A stretch of DNA of 64,000 nucleotides from Acanthosoma haemorrhoidale. Lineage: Eukaryota > Arthropoda > Insecta > Hemiptera > Acanthosomatidae. Positions within the stretch are counted from its first letter, which is position 1. Every line of letters begins with the position of its first letter. The DNA lies in contig OV884012.1 in assembly GCA_930367205.1 (NCBI GenBank), positions 50,985,239 through 51,049,238 of the forward strand, in the 5' to 3' direction. Positions 1-12,059 of the stretch are shown here, one piece after another. The notes under the pieces were generated by a model that saw nothing but the letters and a program-made list of their open reading frames with translations, was not told where the DNA came from and did not search any database. The position numbers and the translations under genes were made by a program.

Positions 1-2080
1 TAACGAAATTAATTTAGTGTTTGCAAAGTACTGCGAACTACCCATAAGCGAATTCGTGAAGTAGCACATTCAGTCCACCTTCCATTCTTGGTAAACCTTT
101 CCCGCCAATTCCCCTATTTACTCGACAGTACAATCCCTTCTAGGGAACGTTGTCGAAAAGCCTCGGTTTGAACTGGTCTTCTGCAAATAGAATAAAACAA
201 ATGTTGCCTTCCATTTCATTCAATGTGTGTCTACGATTGTTTGGACAATTCTAAAACTTTAATTTGTTTATCTTTCCTCGGACCTTATGTTTAGCAATAT
301 CCTTTAGACTGAATTTCCCCTTTAAAGTGACAATTTATTCCTTCTTTCCTCCTTTATAATATAAATTTGCTTGAGAAACATGTTGTCTGCCGAAATATTC
401 ATCAGCTTAGATGGGGAATGCCAAGCTTACTAACTTTAGAGTCAAAGGAAACCTGAACAGGGAAACAAAATCGCAATCTGAGGTTCTTTACAATGTTTAG
501 CTCATTTTGAAAATCATTTCATCTAAAACTTTGCAACGTGTTTTTCCAAATGCGCTGTTATAATAACTGTATTTATAACTTAAATACCTCTAAGTCGTAA
601 TGTTCGCTTTTTGCTCTTAAAACCTTTTACCTTCAAGATCATGGTGGACTAAGGTGTTATTCACCGCAGAAATTAATAATGCAAAACGTTTTGTTAAGAA
701 AAACGTGGCTAATACCTTTTAATTAATAAAAAAAAAATAGTATATTTTACGAATGATAGCTAATTTTTTTTAATCGCCGATTTATTTGGCACCTCTAGGT
801 ACTTTAGCTACGTACAATTTCACACATTTAGTATAAACAAACATGTTAGTAGTAATACTTCGTTTCCGGAGTACACTGGAACAATAATACATTAAATACA
901 CATCTTAAAACAGATATGAAGACGGCAGTAAGCCTGATGGTACACTTCTATGCGCTGCAGCAGTTTTTGTCATCTTCCGTTTTTTTTATAGAGTTGCAGA
1001 AAAGCTGTAGAAAGTACTAAGAAATAAATCATGTATCTAACGTCGGGAAGTACTTTATATTAGCCTCATTTTTATGGGATTTCTGGCTCAATTTAGATTT
1101 GACTGAAGAGATCATAAAAAACAACAACATATTTTCACTTTTCTGCATGTTTACTATTAACTTTATAAATATACTTCAAACCATGACCCTATCAAATCGA
1201 TAGTGTAAAATAATATCAAGGATTTATTTTTTATAACCAAACTGCAGTATGGATAACCATTTACTAGAAACCATAAATTAGAAATTTATAGTAATATAAC
1301 TTTAAATATTATGTTATCCATGTAACACGTAAACTTATTTACATGTAATTTTTTCAGTTCATCAGGACCTTGATGTAAGGAGGGAGACTTTGAATGTTGA
1401 AGCGTCATTCATTAATAAACAGTATCAAGGTCGGCAGCAGTCTTCCCTACATCATTGTCCTTAGTTTTGAGAAAGTTAATGTATAATTCTAGTATCTAGT
1501 TACACGATAGTGGGCGAAAATCTATATAATTTTCTATAGCATACTCTACCTTGTTATACCTGGGTACTTGTTATATTTTTGTTAATTAAATACTACCTAA
1601 AAGCAGTGTTTATGCGGTCAATTTGCCAATCACGAAAGGAGCGTATTTTTACACCATGATGTTTCTTGCAGTAGCAAAACATTAATGACTTAATACAAAT
1701 TAGGAGTTAGGTGAATATTGAATTTAATTATGCATTCAAAAATGTAATTTTTAATTATCATACATAGTTGAAACATGTACCCATCTGAAGGACTAAAACG
1801 GGAATCTTGCTAGACTCCAATCGTTATTTTTTAATTATTAAATATTGTATATATGCATGGTATAAAAGTTGATGTATTTTTTATTATACAAATCATATTT
1901 ACTAAAAAGGAACCTTCAACAGTTTAATTTAGTACAGAAGCATTCTTTCGTGATCGGCGAATTGACGGCCAAATCTTACAACTCAGTGCTACTTTTATCT
2001 TATGGGACAGAAGAACTTCTAAATTAGGTTCATTAAAAACCGGACACGTTTGTTTTGAAGCCCCCATATACAAGACAGAT
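1..2080. other. AT-rich sequence without a recognised gene
   Basis: AT-rich sequence with many poly(A)/poly(T) runs and stops in all frames. No frame carries a motif I recognise. It lies upstream of the exon candidate at 2,196 and would hold its promoter if that call is right. I could not identify a convincing TATA box. Confidence 0.5.
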
Positions 2081-2220
2081 TTGGCAAACATTGGACAAGG
2101 CGAACTGACGAATTCACGCCGAGCGTGCACAGACTCGATAAGCGCATGCTCCTTGCGAGCGGGGACCCGCTAGTCAGTCCGCGGTTCGCTAGGGGATGGA
2201 CCTATCTCTCCTCCTCGCTG
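2080..2220 (+). CDS. Candidate first exon: 5' UTR plus start of a signal-peptide-like protein
   Basis: A GC-rich island of about 140 bp interrupts AT-rich sequence. It ends in an ATG at 2,196 followed by codons for MDLSLLLA and one extra base. At 2,221 comes GTAAGT, a consensus splice donor, so the intron would be phase 1. An in-frame TAG at 2,190-2,192 sits just before the ATG, which supports the start. The run of Leu after a short polar N-terminus is what the beginning of a secretory signal peptide looks like. The rest of the protein would lie in downstream exons that I could not identify. The UTR start is a guess from base composition. The donor and start are seen directly; that they belong to a real gene is inference. 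A chance GC island is the alternative. Confidence 0.4.
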
Positions 2221-2225
2221 GTAAG

Positions 2226-5200
2226 TCCCGAATCCTAAACCACATGCATTTTTAAATAACTCTCTCTACATATTTTTTTAGTTTGTTGTATTAATTTTGA
2301 GTAGAATAGAAGCAGTCTAGTAAGTATAAGTAATTTTTAGCATTTAGTAATAATATTGAAGTTTTACCATTGCTACCGTTGAAAAAAAAACAAATTTTGG
2401 GCACAAAAATATTTTATTATTTCGATTTAAGATGCAAAATAAACCGGCGTCAAACACGTATAATATAAATATGATACAAATATGGTTTCTATAAAGTTGT
2501 TTTAAAAATAAAATATGTAATAAACTACTGATTATCACAGGATTCCTAATATTAATCTTCCCATCCACTAAGAAACAAACTACTTTTCAGGTAAAATGGT
2601 TACATAGGTTATTAAATACTAAAATATCAGATTATGTTTCGGAAGCAGTGGATTTCGAGGGTAAAATTTAATTTTTAGTCTTTGCAAACATCCCACGTCT
2701 TGGGTTAGTGAAGATATTTAAAGATAATGGCTATTAGAAGGTAGTTTTTTGAAAGCCTTAGCACAAACAATCTTTAACTTTATTAAAACTATAGTAAGTT
2801 CCTAATGATGTCATTAAGTACATTTTACTGTTTCAGCAGCACTGTTTTAGACTCATTACTGATTAAATGAAATCAGTTTCATATACAGTATGTTACAACG
2901 TACGTATTGCATGCAAGTAAGAAAAAGGAGCCTAGAGATGCTTGTGGATTTCATTACTTTTAAAACAAGAATCATTCCGACTGCCTGTTTACTCTGAAGT
3001 AAGCACTTCTTCCCTACAGCATCTGTAAAATGGGTAAAACCAATGTATTCGTGAAGGTTGTATGTAAATACCACAACTTACAGGTGGGTATTTCATTTAT
3101 GAGAGAATAATCTCATGAGTGGACAATAAATGAGACTTGTTCATCAAACGATCGTTTTGTCAGGCAAGGAAAAGAGATGCATAGAGAAACAACATATAGA
3201 TACGCTTTTATCTCGAATCTGTTTCCAAGATATCGATTGTCTTTAGAAATCAAGGTTAAACACATTGACTTTAGAAGTTTTTTTTTACATTTCTACAGTA
3301 ATCGCAAATAAATAAACAGCATATCTGCTGAGCGAGATATGAACGTTAGCAGTTCAAATCCCTCGGGGGAAGGTGACTTTTATTTCTTTTAGTATTTTTT
3401 GTTGAAAATAGTCTTTCTCCATGATTTGTGAAAAATAAAAAGAACCGCAGGACCACCACTGAATATTTTTAATGTTAGGTATGCCCTTGAATTCGTATAA
3501 TTTTAGTCACCTCACTTATTTGCAAAAACGTTTTTTAAAGTTAAGGGTTTTTCTTTTAAAACAGTCAGATAAACTCTACAGGTGACGTAAATTGCTGTAA
3601 TATGAAGACAAGGTAAGTACGGCAAACAATCAAAACGAAAAAATATAGCGATATCCCAACAAGGAAACCCGAAGAAGAATATCATCTGAACAGACTTTCT
3701 CCTTTAAGTACTCTATAAATTTAAATAAAGTATATATGCATCGTTGAAAGAAGTAAGGCTATACTACGAACCCGAAGATAAGCGGGGTCTGATCGTCTCA
3801 AACATGTAAGCTCGCCGAAGGCAAGAACATATTGGACTGAAGAAGTTGCAACAATCAAAAACCAAAACTAATAAATAAAGATGTATGAAATATGACTGGA
3901 TCCTTATTAGCACAAAAATGTCACGAATTAAATTTTCATTTTTCTATCAAAAGATTTTTAAATCAATTTAAAAACGTAATACCTCTATTATCCATTTTAT
4001 TTCAAAGTCACCAGCCTCGTATGCCTGGATCATGGAAAACTTCTGTTTTCAGCTAAAAATTTACGATCCAGATAATCTTATCATAGAGTCATTTTATATT
4101 TAGAGTTAAAGACACTTTTCACCATGATTCGTTGCCTAGCCCAAATATGGCCGTCAGAGGAATACACAATAAAAAAATTCATGTAATCAATACACATAGA
4201 AACTGTATATATGAATATGAAACATTCATGCACATTTGAAGAGACATTTCACCACATCGTATTGCGCCCTGTATAACAACGTTTAACTGAAAAATATTTT
4301 ATTTTTTACAGGTATTACAGAAATAAACTTTTCAGATATTATAAATGCTCTCAAGAATAACGGTTCACATTATCTCCAAATCAAAGATTGAAATTCTCTG
4401 GTCTAGTTGTTTTATTGTTTAACAAACCTTCTTAATGTAGATTGTTAATTTTGAATAAGTAGTTTTGTTCTATTTTAAAGTTATTGTGTTCTTTTAAAAT
4501 AATGAATATATTTTTTACAACATTCAAATCAAAATTGTCAAATTGACTTAAAACTGTTAAATATGTTATCGTACATGTATTGTTCATTGCAATGTTATTA
4601 TTGAGTAGTATTTGTAGTTTGATTTGTATATTTATTAACATGTATATACTTAATATTCATATTTTGTGCATACTTAATACATATATTTATAAATATACTT
4701 TACTAGTGAGTACATCGCCATTAAGCTAATGTGTTGTTCTTGAGGCCAGGCTGTATTGCTATTCCCCCATTCATATAAAATATAAAGCATACCTATCTAC
4801 CTGTGTCACAAGGCCTTTGTCTCTTCAAACCTAGTCACAAAAAAACATCTACCTAATTTTATCCTTGGAGCCGCCGACTCATTTACTCATTTGAATTATT
4901 TTTCATAACTCATTTTTTATCAATTGATTTCTGGCATTATAAACATTCCCCTTAAGATACACCAATATTGAAGGCAATCTATGGTAAAGGCTCTATTGTA
5001 ACAAATGATTTTTTTCTGTTTTTTCAATTATATGTATATTTTATTACGTATAAGCCAACTACTTAGAAGTAGTTGCAAAGATCGGTGGCATCGCCATTTT
5101 TATTTCATTTCATAGTAAAAGTTTTTTAATACTTTTTTATTAACAAAAAATTTCCAATTACAATTTTCATGTCCTCCAGAAAGTATACCTGATCGGAGAA

Positions 5201-8200
5201 TTTTATTTATGTGTGACGCATACATTATACTATTTATTATTATATTTATTGCATATGTAGCATCAAACGCCTTATGAACTAAGTCGTTTCATTTTCTGAC
5301 CTGCCGACTTTTAGTGTGAAATTAGTATTGTACGCTATACTTACATATGTGTTAGTGTATGAAACTACATCATATCACTCATGTGGTTTAACAATGACGT
5401 AGCCAAAAATAATTCTGTGGCGGAAAAACTCTTCTTCTCAGGAAACATTACTTTCTCCGGCATTCTAAACAAGACATGTTTGATCTATGGCATACCAGAG
5501 GATAAGTTAGGCGTCGTTTCTTCCAAAAATTCAAGTTTGGCTGACATTTATGAAGTTTTCACCTTAATTTCATGGAATTTCATAGTTAAACATTGTCCCA
5601 CCGGATGAGTGGTGTGTGAAAACTATTCTTATTCATTTATTAAATATCATTTTCCATGATTTAATACATAATTACATACATTCGTACTACACAAAATATA
5701 ATAAACATATAATATACACGTATATTCGTAATACGTTCATTACAACTTTTATGAGCTGATATCTATTTTTTTAAATATTTATAAAAATTGAATTAGCGAT
5801 TGTGATGAAACTACTTGGTATTTTTGAGAAAAATTCATTTTATTTGTTCAATATCTCAACTACCAAAGATTTATTTAAAAATAAAATTATAAATTGTGAA
5901 GAAACTAACTATGAAAATAAACATCATCTTAAAATTAGCTTGAAAAGTATTAAATATCCGATTTCTGTTTTTAACTTTCATACCCACGTGGAAAAACCAA
6001 CTCAAGGAGATACTAGCTTGTTAGGAGATAAGGGAATTTTTGTTGTTGAATGTTTTTCTCGAACTTTTCCCGTCAACATTTTTTTATTTTTCAAAAGATA
6101 TAGATAAAAGGAAAGATCTGTAATTTGTGGTGATGTTGAATGTAAGATTCATAGTTTGTGGATATCACCATAGAAATCAATCACGGGCATTTAACAGTGA
6201 CTATTAGAAAGTAAAGCCTATCGTATATTTATATACGATACGTGATACCTATTTGTAATTTAGCTCTTTACGTTTTTTTGTTAGTAGTAAACGCAATACT
6301 TGAGGTAATTAAATGCTTAGATGTTGATTAAATGCTTAAGCTAATAAAATAAACTTTTTTCTCAAAGATATATTTTTTAACTCATGATCTTAAAATAAGC
6401 AAAATGATCTTGATGGTAAGCATTTTTCTCACAACATTGAATACGTTTTTAAGAAAGTGAAGCAGAAACTCCGACCCGAATTCCGGCATCAATCTCTCAA
6501 TATTATTCCTTTACTTTCCACGTTGTTAATTTTTTATAAATATATAACTTAAAATACAATTTAATTGTTTATTTCTGAGTCACTTTTTCTAAGAGTTTTT
6601 TCACATTGCAAAGTATGATATATAAGTACTATAAAAAGAGACTATCAGTATTAGGCAACCATTGGTAATACGCTCACTCAGGTAAAACTAGTGTTATGAT
6701 AAATTTCAAAGCTGTTTAAACTATCTCAAAGCTCTTAGTACTTATAGACTCAGGAATGTGAAAAAAATGTCAGTCAAGAAAAGTCACTTATAACATTTCG
6801 CCATCTTTACACATAATTTAATGCATCTAAAAAAAAAAAGATTTTCCGATAGATAAAAAGTGTTTATCTAATAAGGAAAATGTTTTTTGAATCAACTGAT
6901 CATTGAATCAACTTGTTTTATTAGTCAAGTTAACTTATAAATGATACCTACTATGACACAATCACTTTCTCAATCATCTTAAGGTTTTTTGAACCGTCGA
7001 AACATAGTAAATAACAATCAAATATTATAGTTTATATTTATTTACTTTATTTGTTATTTGCATAAAGTCCGGTGCTTGAGCGGTTATGCGCAGTAATTTT
7101 TTTTTTCATAAATGAAATGATTGTAGCCGATTTACGTTAGACTTTTTAGCTGAACTGCAAGTTTTGTCACGAATTAATTTTGATTAACTCCAAATCGATT
7201 TGTTTCGTCGTTGTATGACGGGTAATTTGGAGTTTATTAAGAATTAAAAGTAAAGTAGCATGATGCAAGTGGTTAAATGTTTGTCCTTTCTTTCTAAATG
7301 GTAGTTGTATGGTAAAAAAAATGGTACACATTCATGAAACAGTCTTATAAACAGAGAAAAAAAATATTTTAGATCCAATTATATGTAAACATATTAAAAT
7401 ATAGGAAGCTGTATTTTACCTGTACTGCTAACATTATCCAAGTATGAATTACGTAAATTATATATAGGAAAGTTAGTATCTGATCCGGCAATTCAGTCTA
7501 AGTTTTTGCAAAGTCTTGAAATATTCAATTAGCCAGTTTCGCTGCTGTTTTATTTTCCCAATATTCCTAGTCGGAAAAGTTGGTACTCATTTTTTCTTGT
7601 TTGTTTGGAAGATACCCTTTTGACATTGTCTCATACTGAATAACATGATTGTGATCTATTGAAAAATTAATACTTTTACTGATGAATTTTTGACACATAG
7701 TGATTGATACATGTTTTTTTTCATGCTGAGTCCGAGGTCGTCGATTTAGATTTTATTTCAAGAAAAACTTCGATGCTATTTGTTTCTATTAGAAGCATCA
7801 CTTCCACAAAAAGACCCAGGTTAAGGTAAAGAAGCTCGATTTTAATGATAGTTTTAATAATTTTTATAATTATTTAAGAAAATAAAAGAAACAGAAAATA
7901 CATTGTGTCAATCAAGAAGTTGAAGTTCAACTTTATATCCTACGTAAAATTCTTTTTTTTTTAATATATTCTTAAATTGTAATACATTGGTTAAGTTTAT
8001 TAGGTTATGTTAGTCACTTACACATTCTGATTATTGTAAATTTAAATATATCAAAATAAATGTTTTTTGAGAAAAAAATAAGTTGGTCTAAATCTAGCCA
8101 CTGATCGCGGATATTTCGGTCAAATTAGTTTATATTGCATGAAAAACATTTAGAATTCAATATTATTTAAAATTACTGACTGAACCCGATACTAATTTAC

Positions 8201-8365
8201 TTGCTAACACTGTGCTCATTCTAAGCATTTGTAACACAAACAAATGGTGGTTAGTTGCACTCCTAAAAAAGAACGAAGGTGTTTTGAGAGAGGGCACCAG
8301 GAATCAGCCTAGGATGGTAAGTCTTTGTAAGGATTATATGAAGTTTAGTAATCCTTTCTAAGCTT
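2226..8365. other. Long AT-rich stretch, possibly intronic
   Basis: About 6 kb with no frame showing recognisable protein homology. Short open frames occur (for example 5,381-5,608 plus and 5,802-6,107 plus), but they are AT-driven, partly without an ATG, and carry no motif I know. A 22-bp near-perfect palindrome lies at 6,219-6,240. A tRNA B-box-like motif (GTTCAAATCCC) lies near 3,354 with only a poor A-box before it. If the exon at 2,196 is real, much of this is probably intron. Confidence 0.4.
6219..6240. repeat. 22-bp palindrome
   Basis: Two 10-base arms, TATCGTATAT and ATATACGATA, are separated by TT. In AT-rich DNA a palindrome of this size can arise by chance, but the arms contain CG and are perfect. 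No function is assigned. Confidence 0.5.
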
Positions 8366-8368
8366 CTA

Positions 8369-8631
8369 CTAGTTGACGTCGTTTAGAAGCTGTTCAACCG
8401 ATTGTTCTGTCATCGATGTGAGGTTGCTGTTAATAAAAACGTGATGCACCATGAACTGGCTGGGAAGCGCTGGCTCGGCCTTTCTCTCCACGTAATAATG
8501 ATGTGTTAGGTCATTCGGGCCAGTAACGCTGGCAGCGCTGCTCTTCTTAACTTCAGGGAAGTCGTTGTCGTCGGAGCAGGTCATTGTTTCAGGCTGTTCC
8601 TTGTTGTAAAGTGTTGTTTTGTCTAAGTTGA
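8369..8631 (-). CDS. Candidate terminal coding exon, unknown protein
   Basis: This minus-strand frame is clearly GC-richer than its AT-rich surroundings, with many C/G third positions, as expected for real coding sequence. From the ATG at 8,584 it gives 71 residues, beginning MTCSDDNDFPEVKKSS and ending VEQLLNDVN, with two TAG stops in a row. The frame stays open upstream of the ATG to about 8,637, where an acceptor-like TATTGTAG precedes 8,631. I therefore prefer a terminal exon of a longer gene, spliced in mid-codon, over a single-exon gene starting at the ATG. The protein is hydrophilic with no membrane segment. I do not recognise the family. An old processed pseudogene fragment is the alternative. 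Confidence 0.45.
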
Positions 8632-8639
8632 CTACAATA

Positions 8640-10020
8640 TAAAACTAATTGCCTCCTGTATAAGAATCCTTACTACTTTCATACAATAGTAGGCAATCAA
8701 CAAGTTTTCTAAAATGCTTGCGCGAATCGCGTGATCACAATGTTTAAATGCATATTTCCATACTAATTTATTCTTATCGAAAAAATGATGAGTAAAATAA
8801 TAGAAACGTTTATCTAGTCGATACACTGATGATTTAAAAGGGATTGTTGAAACCTTTTTTTAACAAATTATCTGACAGTAGCAGATGCATATATGCAATA
8901 GTTTAGTACCTTTCTGTCCTAATATGTTCAAGAATATGAAAAGTCTCTATTGGACTCTACACTAACTCTAATATAAACATACTCACAGAATAGTTATATC
9001 GACGGCTTACCTCTAAAACCTTGTAAGATCATAACAACAAATCTCACACAGGTAACAAAAACTATATTTGCGTAGAAAAAAAAGAATTTCCTGTTGTGTC
9101 TTCAAATACCCAAGACATTTGTAGGAAAAATAACCCCAAACATTATGAGCTTTTAATTAAATGAGTGAGCATTATGCACTTACAAGATTTTATGAAGGAA
9201 GTGAATTGGACTTACAAGCTTTTAGAAGTATGCTTTCGATATAAAAAACGAGTCGGATCTCGCGAATTATACAGTCGAACAAGATTGCATTGAAGCTCTA
9301 TTGTACAGGACCACCTACAAACTGTACAATGAGGAACTCAGTACAATTTGCAATTATAGAACAAAGCCCGTTCCTAGCCACTGCTCTATCTTTCGACTTG
9401 ATTGGTTGAAAAACATTTTATGGATATCAGATGTTCAAAATGATTACTTTTTGTTACGGCAAGTATATAAATACTTGCATCCTATGGCAGTACATAACGA
9501 TTATTATTAGTTACTGCAATTTCATAAGTGGAACACAGGGTCTTGCTGAAGTTCCGCCAATTGCATTCACTTCTCAACAGGTCGTTCCACTCTACCTTAC
9601 CTCTCACTCTAGGAGTCTTCTCTTCGCTTCTTTTAGTTTTAGACCACCATTTCCTTGGAATTATGTGCTTGCTAAAAATATATGGAAATTTCACATAAAA
9701 GGGACTGATAGAATTATTTAGAATAAAATCAAATGGAAGTAGGGTTTAAACACAAAAAAATTAACACACGAACCCTAAATACGAATATTTTACCGACTTT
9801 ACGATATTTAAAAAAATAAGATCCCAAAGAGACAAAACTTCGACCTCGGTAGAACACACCATGAGCAGGTGGCCGGGGTGGCAGGGGGTAATCCTCGGCT
9901 GATCCCCAGCCTAGCCACTGTATCAGCATCCTTCTCAATCCGGCGTTGTATTATCAGCGGTTTGAGTACCTTATGTTCACTTTTATGACTCTAGCGATAG
10001 TCTGTGGTTTTAGGCGTACG
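8640..10020. other. Mixed sequence, no gene recognised
   Basis: Mostly AT-rich. Two GC-richer patches stand out: 9,520-9,660, open on both strands, and 9,840-9,980, which holds a CG-containing stretch ending near 9,960. Neither has a protein motif or clear splice signals that I can name. Confidence 0.4.
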
Positions 10021-10024
10021 GCGT

Positions 10025-10160
10025 AAGGCAGTTGAATTTCTCCGGACGGGCACTTCTCTTAACTGGACAGGCTTTTTTTATAGGGAATTTCTATCAAGTG
10101 GAATCTCTAATAACCGTCTGTGGACGTAGAGTCTTCATTAATTGGACAGAAGTCAGCAAG
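10025..10160. repeat. Possible Tigger/pogo-like terminal sequence
   Basis: The stretch holds CAGTTGAATTTCTCCGGAC near 10,029 and then repeated ctcTTAACTGGACAG / tcATTAATTGGACAG phrases. This style, starting with CAGT and followed by spaced GGAC words after TTAA-rich DNA, resembles the ends of Tigger/pogo-type DNA transposons. I see no matched opposite terminus and no TA duplication, so this is a weak call. A CENP-B-type HTH fragment lies 1.7 kb downstream. Confidence 0.25.
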
Positions 10161-10309
10161 ATATTTCAGTTCCTTCAAACGATAGATAATTTCTGATGAA
10201 ATGTTTTCTTACACTTTCTGTACTACTTCTATTATCATGCTAGTATGAAGCAATAAAAAAGTTAACAACTTTCAATTTTGTCAGTATAGAAGACGTTTTC
10301 TTAACAATA

Positions 10310-11374
10310 CTTTCCGACAGGAGTTCCACAGGGCAGTGTCCTGGGCCCTTCACCACTAATGTCCCCTCTTCTCACAATACCTGTTTAGCAACATATGCAG
10401 ATGATACTGCTGACCTGTCAGCTAGACCCCGATACAGCACTCAATAACCTTCCAAAATACTTTGATGAGATGGTGTATGGTGAATCAAAGTTAATGAAGC
10501 AACATTACCATTGCCCTCTGCCACTAGTCCTGTCCACTGGTTTTTTTTTAAATTCCATCCCTCTTCCTGTATCCAAGAAAGTTCGGTATTTATGCATCCA
10601 CCTCGACAAAAGACTCATATGGAACCCACACGTGAGGCTAAAAATACAAGAACTAAACAGACACTTTTAGACGACTATACAGACTACTTTGAAGGATATC
10701 CCATCTCTCAATAGAAAATAAATTACTAATTTACAGAGTTATACTAAAGCCAATTTGGACATACGGAATAGAGCTATGGGGGTCAGCAAAAAAGTCGAAC
10801 ATCAAGCGTATCCAATCCTTTCAATCAAAAGGTCTGAGAACAACAGTTAATGCCCTTTATTACATCAACAACTAAACCCTCCATAACATACCACACATTC
10901 TTGAACTCATCCCTTCTAAGGTAATGAAATTCCATCCAAACCTATCCAACCACCCTAATCCTTTAGTACTCATTACACTGCGCCACACATCCCTATAATC
11001 CTTCTCGGAGACTAAATTGTTAGTGGCCTCATGCCCTGCTATGAATATGTGACAGTGGAAATTCTGGCAATGGCAAGTTTCTATAATCGTGTCCTCAGTG
11101 ACTCTGGTTCTCACGCTCTTGGTCAGCCTCGAATGCCTCGTATCCGGCGATGTCGTTGATGGAGGAGCGTAGGGGTCTGCTCAAGGCACCACTTTCTCTT
11201 TCGCATGAGAGGGAGGTGACAACCATGTAGATTTGGGAGGCCTATGGACTGTATAAATACTGTATGAATGAGCGAGTGAATGAAGAATTGTAAATATGGT
11301 ATGAATCCGAACATTGACCACAATTACTTATTGCCCAATAAGGCAGATTGTAATTTTATCACAATAAAAATTGT
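10310..11374 (+). mobile_element. Family B Jockey-like non-LTR retrotransposon, 5'-truncated, decayed
   Basis: It begins at the reverse transcriptase motif AGVPQGSVLGP (about 10,320) and runs to the family's 3' end near 11,374. The longest intact piece, 10,395-10,670, covers the part after the catalytic YxDD box, ending in VRYLCIHLDKRLIWNPH. Later pieces in shifted frames include WTYGIELWGSAKK and FHPNLSNHPNPL, shared with the copy at 46.9-48.3 kb. The YxDD region itself is lost to stops and shifts. The 3' UTR carries the family's signature GAATGAGCGAGTGAATGA and a GCC/GGC hairpin. This is a dead copy. Confidence 0.8.
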
Positions 11375-11828
11375 GGAATTAAAAATAATTTCCTATCGTT
11401 AAATCTCTTTTTTTTTTTTTTAATAACTAGTTGCTGTTCTAAAATTGTGAATCGATAAATGGGATTGTGTTAATCGATGAGAAAATAAAAATAAATATGT
11501 GAGTGGAAGAACACTAAGCAGCTACTAAAACTAAACCCACCTATGTAAGAAAAAAGAACCTTACAAGAGTGGCATTATTTCATCAATAGATCATAAGCCT
11601 CACTATGTTTTCTTATTATAATTATCTATTCACAGCTATAATTAAAAAAAAAAAAGAATAAATTATTTTTTTGACTGGAAGTTCAACAAGATTAAATGTG
11701 TTTTTTATACTTTGGGAGTTCCCTATTGATAAAATTTTAAATTTGAACATAAACAAATTTACAAGAAAACAGGAAAATCTTGGTACTCACCTAGCTTTAG
11801 AGTAAGTAAAACGTAGCTTTTATTTCAG

Positions 11829-11960
11829 AATGTCCGTGTGCTGGATAAACAAATTTAAAAGGGAACACGGTATAAACCATAAAACTTTGAGTGGTAAAGT
11901 AAATTCTGCTGACTTTGATGTGACCCACAGGGCTTCGCTACTTAAAAGAGTTACCAAATT
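11829..11960 (+). pseudogene. CENP-B/Tc5-type helix-turn-helix fragment (Tigger/pogo-like)
   Basis: After TTTATTTCAG at 11,820-11,829, which looks like a splice acceptor, the frame reads VCWINKFKREHGI followed by a TLSGKVNSAD stretch. This matches the pattern W..FK.RHGI...SGE..SAD of the second DNA-binding HTH in CENP-B, Jerky and Tigger/pogo transposases. Downstream residues do not match the DDE catalytic part, and the frame ends at 12,042 in AT-rich sequence. It is either a scrap of a Tigger-like transposase or a lone exon of a domesticated derivative. The family assignment comes from the motif alone. The acceptor-like site is seen; its use is inference. Confidence 0.4.
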
Positions 11961-11966
11961 TCTTAT

Positions 11967-11999
11967 TGTATATGAATTGTTACACATAATTCATATACA
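11967..11999. repeat. Perfect inverted repeat, 12-bp arms, 9-nt loop
   Basis: TGTATATGAATT at 11,967-11,978 is repeated inverted at 11,988-11,999. It lies at the 3' side of the HTH fragment. Confidence 0.6.
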
Positions 12000-12059
12000 T
12001 TGTCATGCACTGATTCTAACGCTCAATGATTCAATTAAATAACTAACCCCATAATGTTC

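Noticed and set aside
3300..3380. Possible tRNA (CTGCTGAGCGAG with GTTCAAATCCC)
   Set aside because: The two boxes are too close together, and no acceptor or anticodon stem can be drawn.
5802..6107. 101-codon plus-strand frame
   Set aside because: Composition is what AT-rich DNA gives by chance (Asn, Lys, Ile, Phe). There is no motif and no supporting splice or promoter signal.
7186..7234. AACTCCAAAT/ATTTGGAGTT inverted repeat
   Set aside because: Ten-base arms with a long loop in AT-rich sequence. No terminal duplications or related copies are visible, so I do not call it an element.
9431..9721. Overlapping open frames on both strands at 9.4-9.7 kb
   Set aside because: Both strands are open over a short GC-richer patch. 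Neither peptide has a motif, and I could not choose a strand.
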